From the NCBI GenBank assembly GCA_026874595.1, contig CM049308.1, forward strand, positions 20,375,867 through 20,439,866: a stretch of DNA of 64,000 nt, written 5' to 3'. This DNA comes from Sipunculus nudus. Lineage: Eukaryota > Annelida > Sipuncula > Golfingiida > Sipunculidae. Within the stretch, counting starts at the first letter, position 1; each line of letters begins with the position of its first letter. The notes under the pieces are model-generated. The model was not told the origin of the DNA, made no database searches, and saw nothing but the letters and a program-made list of their open reading frames with translations. A program made the position numbers and the translations under genes. This document shows positions 55,303 through 64,000 of this stretch, in pieces.

Positions 55303-55312
55303 ATATATATAA
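55271..55312. repeat. (TC)n and (AT)n microsatellite
   Basis: About 12 CT repeats, then GTT, then seven AT repeats. Confidence 0.9.
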
Positions 55313-55561
55313 CTCTGAAGAAAAACAACACTAAAAATTTACAACAGTCTGTCTGCGACCCAATCATCAGGTGAATGTGGTTAGAATGAAGCAAACGGCG
55401 TGGTTTGAAAAGCCGAGACTTTACGAGATTACGAGATTATGCTTTGTGCGATTCGGGGCGGGGGGGGGGGGGCATGTGAAAAACTGACACTGATCCTATT
55501 GTCCTCGGGGGCACAATAGGATTGGTCGGGGTACACGTGCGATCCTGGAACATAACAGAGG

Positions 55562-55562
<1 letters not shown>

Positions 55563-55612
<50 letters not shown>
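55563..55612. repeat. (AT)n microsatellite
   Basis: A TA run of about 50 bp. A G14-15 run lies 95 bp to the left at about 55457-55471. Confidence 0.93.
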
Positions 55613-55615
<3 letters not shown>

Positions 55616-56821
55616 TTACAAAAGATTATCCATGCTGAGGAACTATTTATTTCCGTCAGGATTAAACGAGAGAATTGAATTCATCAAGTCTAGAAATTAA
55701 ACAGAGACGATAAAAAAAGACGACCAATATTTTATCAGATCATATCTTAGACAGACTTCCGGTTGCAAAAAGAATCTGATAGGAGTGTTCCCCGCGCGAC
55801 TTCTGTATCGATCTCTGGCCGTCCCTGTTGGTATGAAATCGATCTTTCGGTAATAATGTCTCTCTGTCCTGAAACCAGCGCCCATCATTACCCGTCTCCA
55901 TTCCGGTCAAAATATGCCCCAATCAGACATGTGTTTGTGTATGTGTGCAATTATATAATATAATCAAAACAATTCTTTACATGGGAAATCATTATTATAC
56001 GATAAAGATTTTTGACCTTGACATAATTTCAAATCGTAAAATTCATAGTCTCTTCCCTATTATCGGGGGAGGGAGATCGCTAGGTGTTTGCAAACATTTA
56101 ATGTTCCTATGTCCATTCTGTTATGGTGCAATTAAGAGATATGATGTTCACATACTAAACAGCAGCAATGTTTTCTTGATCGCATGACATATATTGTAAA
56201 GGGTTATTGCTGCAGAATGAAGGTTATATAATGGATAAAAAATAATACATTAATTTCGCAAGATCTGTTGATATAAGCTGCTGAAAACTTACGTCTAAGC
56301 AGTCCCAAGTCATTGCAGATAATTTTTTTTTCTTTATGGCTTGAGGGACCTAGCTTTTTTCTATGTTCATAACAACAAAGATAACCTGAAGAATTCTCGT
56401 GGCCAGAAGAATATTACGCAAAATTATACAACGACTGTACCTGGAGACAACCTGTCCTGTCCAATACGTTGTAACAAAGAATGAACTGTTCTGAATTTTT
56501 CAGAAATTGTCTTTTCCCGAAGATAAATACCTGTAACTTATTGCTTCTTTACTGGGTTTCATGGCCACAACCTGGCCTTTGCACTGTAGCTGCTACTGGT
56601 GACAACATGATATGTTTCTTACTGCAAGCATGAACGGTTTCTTGATGCTGCCCGTTCCTATGATTGGCATATAAAAAAACTTATTTCAATAAACATAACT
56701 AACAGAAACATATATTTTCCATACGAAAAAAACATATAATGTAGAGAGGGTTAGGGAAAACGTTTGCCTTAAAAGCAAACAAACCCACCTTCAACATAAT
56801 CGAATATTTCCGTAACGATTT

Positions 56822-56825
<4 letters not shown>

Positions 56826-56876
<51 letters not shown>
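56826..56876. repeat. (AT)n microsatellite
   Basis: A TA run of about 50 bp directly beside the MITE at 56895. Confidence 0.93.
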
Positions 56877-56881
<5 letters not shown>

Positions 56882-56894
56882 CATATACATATAT

Positions 56895-57024
56895 ATGAAA
56901 CCTGTGTTATAAGACCAACCCTAATTGGGACTGGCTAAAAGTGGTCTTTAGTAGGAGGTCGGCTTTCGTTTCACTAAAGGGTGGTCTAACTGGACAAGTG
57001 GTCTTTCAGACAGGTTCAACTGTA
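56895..57024. mobile_element. Short MITE of about 130 bp
   Basis: Left TGAAACCTGTGTTATAAGACC and right (other strand) TGAACCTGTCTGAAAGACC are matching inverted ends. The interior repeats GTGGTCT. It is the same broad type as 3970-4148 and 6793-6983. Confidence 0.65.
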
Positions 57025-58755
57025 TATATTAAACACTCACTGAAATTCGGATTTTTTCTAAACTTGAATAAACATTCATAAACATTCGTGTATATTAGTG
57101 TCCTTCCTATGCACAGTTTATATAACTATATTCACGGTTAACCCCTCCACTATATTTGAATCTTGTCATAAAATCTGACAAAACAGAGTAATTATCCAAT
57201 AACAGAAGTTACATATAACCGTCGAGCAGTTTCGTAAGGGGAGGTAACTACAGCAGCATCAATCTCTAAACCAGTACGCCTATAATAACTATTGGCGACC
57301 TGCCCTGTCCGTCTTCTAAGATTCTTACAAGAGCATTATCAATCCAACACCAAAAAGGTTACTGCCTCCTAAAGCAGTATACACTGTGGACTTAAATATC
57401 AGAGGGAATAGATCTGTAGTAGAAAATAGAAGCATGGAAAGATCGCGACATAGAGATAACTCATTACCGTGCGGCGGGCGGCGATCGGGAAATATAGATT
57501 CGAGCCAACGTCTGCCTGCCGCGAGGTTATCTATGCTGGGCATATTTTTCGTGAAAGAATGATGTATACTGACACATCAGAGATAGCGATCTAGCCGGGA
57601 TTTCAGTGAAGCGTGTACAAGTAACGGTTAGGAATGAGGGACTATTAATTTATAATGACACTTAGCTGTCCCATGATAAAACATGTAGAAATAAGAGGCG
57701 CTGGCACAACCATGTGGAGACCATAAGGCTGTAAACCTAAGGCATGATGCAGGCGGGCGTTTTTCCTGAAGAAACATAGGAATTTCATAGGAGGACCTGA
57801 GACAAAAATATGTGTTTACGGGAATTTTCAGCCAAAATATTTGAGTGTTCACTGCACAAACATGGTTTACACGTTGTGAACTAACATGACCATCTGATCT
57901 CCAAGCAGCTACTAAAATTCTGTTTAATTGATTAATATTGCTTTGCTTTGTTATACTGCAACATTAACATATACAGTTCTACAAAAAAGGCAGCATGATT
58001 TCAATAAAAAGTTTACATAAATATAATTATTCAGCAATAACAAATGTATCGGAAAGAACATTGTGTAAGGAGAGATAGGACCCTTTAAAGAATCTTGCAG
58101 TGCTGCCATCCTGAGCTTTATGAAAAAAATGAGAGTCTACCAATAAATATATATCAAATTGCCTGAAGAATGGTATGGTTAAAGTATATGCCAATGCTTA
58201 TTTCTGTAACTGTTCATACATTTTTACTACATGTCACGCTTCTATTTGTTACACACTATACGCACACGTCCTCATGTGTAGTATTTTACATGTCATGACA
58301 TTTTGCCGAAGACTGAGAAGTTCGTAGCGAACTTTTGCCGGTGAATGCAACCTTCATGAAACCTTGAGAAATGCTTATTTATTGCTCTCATTCATTTTTT
58401 GAAACGTGAAAACATCTAAACCCACCAATATGGACATAGTTTTGAGCCAAAAATGATGGAAACCTGAAAATGTATGAAAAGGATACCCTATAGATACAAA
58501 CAGATACGTTACAAACCTGTGGGCAAAGACATTTAATATGCTCCTTGGATCTGTAAGAAGAAATATTTCCAATTATAACGTATAATTTATTTCAAACAGC
58601 TGATCTGTCAAACTCATCTCACATTTTAACATCAAGTTAAACAAGTATAATGAAATGAAAATTTTGTAAAAATGAATTTTTTTAAAATATTTATTCATAT
58701 AAACTTGTAAGTCTAGTTTTAATTGAATGGCAAAATAACCCTTTTAACTTAATGA
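57025..58755. other. No recognised gene
   Basis: I see no exon with a family match, no tRNA and no clear repeat. Short frames at 57325-57543 and 57628-57852 show no motif I know. Confidence 0.4.
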
Positions 58756-58759
58756 TGGA

Positions 58760-59345
58760 AATTCGACAATGGGTTCGCCGGCGACGCTACAGTCATTTTA
58801 TATTTCAAGCGGCCTATACGTAATGTCTCCGTCGCCGGTTGAAAAAACTCGAGCGCTTGGTGCGAATACACAGTATTGGTAAGGTGCTTTAGAGGACCCA
58901 GGATAGCAGTTCTGTATTCCTGAAACGCCAATTACAAAGAGGACAGAATTAGTACCAGAACACCCGTGTACATGAGGAAAATACAATAGTGCATGGCAGA
59001 AAAGTTCAGCCAGTAATAAAAAAAATTACTGTGTACTCAGGCTCTAAAAATGGAAGAAACACTAATCTCATGGCACAGGGTGTTCAATTTGTTTATGTAC
59101 ACGTGTTTATAAAGTGTGGGGGCCCATCAAAATAATGCAAACATATTCAAAAACTGGCAGCAAGTCAGACGAACGATACTTTCGCAAACTAGTGACCTTT
59201 CAACTTCCGCATATTTGCAAACAACACACATCAGTCTTGTGTTTATTTCTGTTTTTTTTTATTCAATATGGGAGCCTGTGCCGTTTTTACTGACACGCCT
59301 TGTTGATAGACACACCTAGAAATCCGTTATAAAGGCATTATAAGA
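58760..59345. repeat. Dispersed repeat, copy A (longest)
   Basis: The left part (GTTGAAAAAACTCGAGCGCT, AATACACAGT, TTCTGTATTCC, TTACAAAGAG, AAAGTTCAGC) matches 61020-61280. The right part (GTGTTTATAAAGTGTGGGGG, AAGTCAGACGAACG, ACCTTTCAACTTCC) matches 50560-50890. Together they define one element of nearly 600 bp. No conserved open frame is shared by the copies. Confidence 0.75.
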
Positions 59346-59447
59346 ACCGTTTCTAGCAGGAATAATCTAAAGTTCATTAATATGTAGGCAAGATAAACAG
59401 GAAATAAGATAAATTCTACACTTTACACAGTTGAATAAACGACTTTA

Positions 59448-59452
<5 letters not shown>

Positions 59453-59515
<63 letters not shown>

Positions 59516-59526
59516 ATATATATATA
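59453..59526. repeat. (AT)n microsatellite
   Basis: A TA run of about 70 bp with one TTT interruption. Confidence 0.93.
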
Positions 59527-59909
59527 ATGTTCAGAAATACTGTATTGAGTATATATGAATTGAACCTTGTTACGGTACATTTTGTTTAAGAAATATCTGA
59601 GAGAATGTATGCGTGTAGTACACGGTTCAGAGATCTGTATTACATTTTCTTTTTGTTTCGTGGAGAAAATCAATAAATCTATCACGGAGGGACTTGAGAA
59701 TTACTGAGTCAAATTGTTATATTAACTGGAAGCCATAGAATCCGTGTTTTTGAACTGTGTCAGTCTCAGTAATCATGCTGTGCAATGCAGAAAATCATTA
59801 AAACACTCTCCGTGATACCCCTGGCAAAAACCGTAGAGATTAAATAATCCAACATTAGGGCCGTTTCTGCACTAGCAAATATTCCGGATCGTGAATCGGT
59901 TTACTCTTA

Positions 59910-60220
59910 CCCCTTTCTCATGGCAAACGTTTTCAAATTGATGTCTGCAAAGCGGTTTGGCCAAAACGTTTTAGTGTGTTCACACGGGCATGAGGCCAAA
60001 TTTTTTTTACACCGTTTTGAAACGTTTCAGAGCGTTTCACACGACAGATATGGAGAGCGGTTAAAACGATTCGCATTCAAAACGATTTGAAACCACCTCC
60101 TGAGCCTGATCCAAAATGCTTTCGCCAGAATAGTTTGAAAACGCTTTGGATTGCTGTGTAAACGCTCTAAACGTTTGCAAAACGGTTTGAAAACGGTTTG
60201 CGTTTGCCGTGTGAAAGGGG
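59910..60220. mobile_element. MITE with long inverted ends and TA duplication
   Basis: The left end CCCCTTTCTCATGGCAAACG and the right end (other strand) CCCCTTTCACACGGCAAACG differ at only a few positions, and each is flanked by TA. The interior repeats AAACG-TTTGAAA and GCGTTTCACAC phrases. There is no long frame. Confidence 0.85.
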
Positions 60221-60525
60221 TATTTGTTCGCACTAGGCCACTAACCCGCATCAGTACAGTCTACTGTAGTCTGCTTGAAAGGCGTTGGTTTAAACATATT
60301 TATTTCTTTTGGATTGTTCAAATAGCGCTAAAACGGCAATATAAGTACTCTCCAAACATACTTTAAAGAGATAAAGTACACACATTTTTAACAATAAAAG
60401 TCCGTTACATAAAGCTACTATAAATAAATAAATATAAAAAGTGGTCTTAGTAATATGCAAACGGCACAGCACATAATATCGATATGCTGAAATTTGAAAT
60501 CCGAGAAAATCTTTTATCGATTTTG

Positions 60526-60529
<4 letters not shown>

Positions 60530-60586
<57 letters not shown>
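60530..60586. repeat. (AT)n microsatellite
   Basis: A TA run of about 55 bp. Confidence 0.93.
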
Positions 60587-60587
<1 letters not shown>

Positions 60588-61019
60588 GTGTAAAGTGTAG
60601 AATTTATCTTATTTCCTGTTATCTTGTTTATCTTTATCATTAAAGCCTGATTAACTTCTGTTCAGTAAACCGGTTACTTGTGCCTACGGTGAATCCGTTT
60701 CTAGTCTGCGTGGCGACAGGTTTGATACCCTTTTGACCCAATCCCTTCCAGGACATATCACTTGTTTCGCAGCATAGTAAAATATGTGACAAAAAAGTGA
60801 CGGACAGTAAACTCACATTTAATTGATTCAACCAATATAGGCAACTACAGTGCGAACACAATACGTACTAATAATTCCAGGCTAAAGAATACTTGTTTAG
60901 TTTAAGTCGTTTTAGATGCGAACTAATTGCGGGTACGGCCCAGGTTTCTACAACTGATGTTTGAAGGCCACAGAAGCTGCTAAATTCCGTTCAGACAGTG
61001 ACGAAGCGTTTCGCATTAT

Positions 61020-61365
61020 GATGGCAGTTGACTCATCGGTCTTTCGACTCTAGCATAAGCATTTTATTTATACCAACCTACGCAGTGCCGATTCCGACTG
61101 TTGAAGAAACTGGAGCGCTCGGCGAGAATACGCAGTGTGATTTAATGTGCTTCAGGCGATCATTGGTGCGAGTTTTGTATTCCCGGGCGTGCCGTTACAA
61201 AGAACACGGCATTAGTACCACGGCGCACGGGAACATGCGGAAAATAAGGAACTGATAAAAAGTTCAGCAGTAAGATGTCGCATCGTATACCGAGGCTTAA
61301 CGGTGCGGTCTCTCGACATCAGTACGATAAATATATAAAGTGTGCCCGTCAATCCCTCTAGAGCG
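61020..61365. repeat. Dispersed repeat, copy B
   Basis: It aligns with 58830-59125 through GTTGAAGAAACTGGAGCGCT, GAATACGCAGT, TTTGTATTCCCGGGCGTGCC and AAAAAGTTCAGCAGTAA, then ends near AAAGTGTGCCCGTCAAT. Confidence 0.72.
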
Positions 61366-62461
61366 AACCATAAACGTATTTACAATTTATACATATCCGT
61401 ACAATAATCTATATTCTGTATTTTATTCACACAGTGTGATTTCAATATAGGTCCTGCCTCTACCAACTCACTGAAGGACCGATGTCTAGTGCTGTTTCGC
61501 TCGTCATACGAAATGTGCTAAAAACCGGCTATACTGTGCATGCTGAACATGAATAATGAAACGTCAAATATTCTTTTGTTTCAAAAAGTATTCCGTCAAC
61601 TTTAATATTTTAGAAACTGCTTTTCCTTAAATTTCAGGAAATGTGTTTAAGACCTGGTATGTCCCCCACCTGATGAGGTGGTAGCCGGAAAAAAGGCTAT
61701 GAATACCTGAATATAATTTGAATTGGTTCGATGTTATCCGCAATGATTGCCTGCCTGTGTGACTGTGAACTGCAGCTAGCCCGCCATGAGGTGTGTAAAT
61801 GCTACGAGTTTGGTGACTGTGCCTCAAAATCTTTTCAAATCATTGCATTAAAATCATTTTAAAATGATCGCCCCTGTGACCTTGAGAGATGCATTAATGC
61901 AACACCCAAAGTTCAAAGGGATTGTCAATTCGATTCAATGCGGTGTAGACAGCACTTTTATTCTATACTCGTCGTGTACATATGTTCATTAGTGCTGTCG
62001 ACGTTTCGACTTTACGACGGTTTCAAACTCTTGGCACTTCTTAAACTCTACGCATCACGGTTTACAAACTTCATACTCTTATTCTTTTGGCTGTATGGTC
62101 TTCTCAATTGCCACGTACACGCATAAATAACCTTGACCTTAAGCGTTACCGATTTAACTGTGCATAAAGTAGTGTAAATTCTTGCCGATTGGCGGCACCT
62201 CTAGACGGTAAACTTAAAATTACCGCGTCACAAAGTGTGTACAGCCGTAGCTGTGGGGATATACAATAAAAATGGCACTCAAGTGGCCCAGCACGCAGCC
62301 CAACGTAATATTAAAATATACAAACAGGATATAGGTGTTATAATTAAGGTGAACCATATTCGAACTGGACCTAGCATTTCATGGGACGCATCAATGTGAG
62401 AATGGTGAACGTTAATGCGATAACATCATATATGTGAAGGACGGAACCACATATATATATA

Positions 62462-62498
62462 TGTGTGTGTGTCTGTGTGTGTATGTGCGTGTGTGTAT
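62462..62498. repeat. (GT)n microsatellite
   Basis: Imperfect GT repeats directly precede the A/T-rich end of the SINE at 62521. Confidence 0.85.
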
Positions 62499-62520
62499 AA
62501 AACATATGAGTTATGATTTT

Positions 62521-62902
62521 TTTTGGAGGTAACCGCCCCCATTTTTTAAATGCTAGCTTAACTAAGTATATGTACATCTGCAGATTTTCCATTCCGGTTT
62601 CTGACTACTTGACAGGGCAGTATCACACGCTTCCTCTCATTTTATATCCTGGCGTTAACCAGGCCCGGTGACTACTGCACCTGCGGGCCCTGGATTGATA
62701 ATCATACAACCGATGACCCCCGAAAGGCGCACTCGTTTGTGAGGGAAACACGGCCGTTGGGCACGACCTTCCCATTAAGCCTGCAGAGCGCTAACCCTGG
62801 GTTGGGGCCGACCGTGAAAAACCTCAACGCCTCGGCTGAGATTCGAACTCACGATCTCCCGGCTTTGAGTCCTGCGCTCTACCCCTTAGCCACAGAAGCC
62901 GG
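62521..62902 (-). mobile_element. tRNA-derived SINE, near full length
   Basis: The - strand head at 62824-62902 reads TGGCTAAGGGGTAGAGCGC (A box region), CAGGACTCAAAGCC (anticodon-arm region) and GTGAGTTCGAATCTCAGC (B box). The body of about 300 bp ends in GGGGGCGGTTACCTCC and a run rich in A on that strand. It is the best preserved of four copies in the window. Confidence 0.87.
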
Positions 62903-63418
62903 TTATGAATTATGATTTATATGGACCTACCGATCTATACTACATGTATTCTATTTATGTGTGTTTAAGATTTCGTAAAACATCAATGTGCAAGCGTTAT
63001 TGATTTTAGATAATGGATATTTGTCATCCCGCAGGCAGTGGTTGAAAAATTTTCAGTTCCCTATTTATTTCAAGAGGAAGATCAATAGAGCAATTACAAA
63101 AGAGCTTGAGAATAACAAGGTCAAAACGTTGACGTGGCCTGATTCCCAAGTATCCATGTATGCTTATAATCCATGAGCACATGAATGGAATCTCATTAAC
63201 ACTTCTAGTGGTGATAAACGTAAAAAAACCTCAGCATCATTCAGTTCCATTTCGTCTTCTTCATGAATCGTAATGATTACCATTGGTTAATTAATCCATT
63301 AACTTGGGTCTGTTTAAAACTTGAATATCTTTAGAGAATTTAAAAGAAGATTTTTTTCAAAATGTATCCTGAGAGGTTAAGTCACATCTTCACATCTTAG
63401 AACAAGGGGCGTAAATAA

Positions 63419-63690
63419 GGGGGGGGGGGGGAGATGAGCATATCTTAGTACCAGGGGCGTCACTACCGGGGGGGGGGGGAGATGAGCATATCTTAGTACC
63501 AGGGGCGTCACTACCGGGGGGGGGGGGAGATGAGCATATCTTAGTACCAGGGGCGTCACTACCGGGGGGGGGGGGGGAGATGAGCATATCTTAGTACCAG
63601 GGGCGTCACTACCGGGGGGGGGGGGGAGATGAGCATATCTTAGTACCAGGGGCGTCACTACCGGGGGGGGGGGCGGAGATGAGGGTATTT
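63419..63690. repeat. G-rich minisatellite, 48-50 bp unit, five copies
   Basis: GAGATGAGCATATCTTAG begins at 63431, 63479, 63527, 63577 and 63626, with a decayed sixth at 63676. Each unit carries GGGGCGTCACTACC and a G tract of 10-15 whose length accounts for the period change. The proline-rich frames on the - strand come from these tracts. Confidence 0.94.
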
Positions 63691-63883
63691 TTTTAACAAG
63701 GGGAAATGGTGAATGTAATCATCCAACCTGATATTCAGAGAATATATTTATATAGGAAATAAATTAATAATTAGAATTATAGACCTTGGTTCTATTTCTG
63801 AGTTTATTGTGAAATATTATATATCTGAACCTGGTTTAGAATGAACATATATTAACCTTATACTTAATTGTAATATATTTGAA

Positions 63884-63940
63884 ATGTGTCACACACACAC
63901 TTTTATATATATATATTATATATATATATATATATATATG
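63884..63940. repeat. (CA)n and (AT)n microsatellite
   Basis: Five or six CA repeats, then TTTTAT and two AT runs. Confidence 0.9.
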
Positions 63941-64000
63941 TTTATAAAAAAGTTACCCTCGCACGCCTGCAAGTAATCCCCTCCCCCTTGAAGATAAATT

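Noticed and set aside
62824-62902. A functional tRNA gene
   Set aside because: A- and B-box-like sequences are present, but the arms do not pair properly and the block is joined to a repeated 300-bp body. It is a SINE head. The same applies at 55095-55175 and 49141-49207.
63377-63658. Proline-rich open frames on the - strand
   Set aside because: They are translations of a G-rich tandem repeat and have no independent coding evidence.

Overview
This window is AT-rich animal genomic DNA with short, well-delimited exons, large introns, many (AT)n and poly(G/C) tracts and many short non-autonomous repeats. The repeat types (a tRNA-headed SINE with a hairpin tail, pogo/Tigger-like MITEs, an intronic satellite carrying AGGTCA half-sites) suggest a lophotrochozoan, most likely a bivalve or other mollusc. 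Species cannot be told from sequence alone. Both genes were assembled by reading splice sites and checking that reading phase carries across every junction.

Gene 1 (+ strand, enters from the left edge, stop codon at 27296-27298) is the 3' part of a classical calpain. Seven exons between 20305 and 27298 encode a complete penta-EF-hand domain of 179 residues. Upstream, between 3138 and 18654, lie a short acidic linker exon and at least five tiny exons of 30-42 nt. All five are phase 0 and a multiple of three, roughly 3 kb apart, and each can be included or skipped without changing frame. They fall between the C2-like domain and the EF-hands. The protease core and C2-like domain must lie left of the window. 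The probable 3' UTR runs to a poly(A) signal near 29322.

Gene 2 (- strand, 48148 down to 34564) is an M28B metallopeptidase of the glutamate carboxypeptidase II / NAALADase family (FOLH1, NAALAD2, NAALADL1 relatives). Seventeen phase-consistent exons give 677 residues equivalent to about residues 74-750 of human GCPII, so only the cytoplasmic tail, membrane anchor and first ectodomain residues are missing. All five zinc ligands, the catalytic glutamate and the calcium-site residues are present. Several residues that read acidic substrates in human GCPII are changed, so a different peptide preference is likely.

The two genes converge tail to tail, with about 5 kb between them (29.3-34.5 kb) holding (AT)n arrays, a transposon fragment and two TGACGTCA sites. 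From 48.2 to 64 kb I find no convincing exon. That stretch is upstream intron or flank of gene 2 and holds SINE copies, two other dispersed repeat families, a 315-bp MITE, a G-rich minisatellite and a GC-richer open-frame island at 53.3-53.65 kb that I cannot identify. The main points for follow-up are the micro-exon array in the calpain linker and the altered specificity pockets of the NAALADase.
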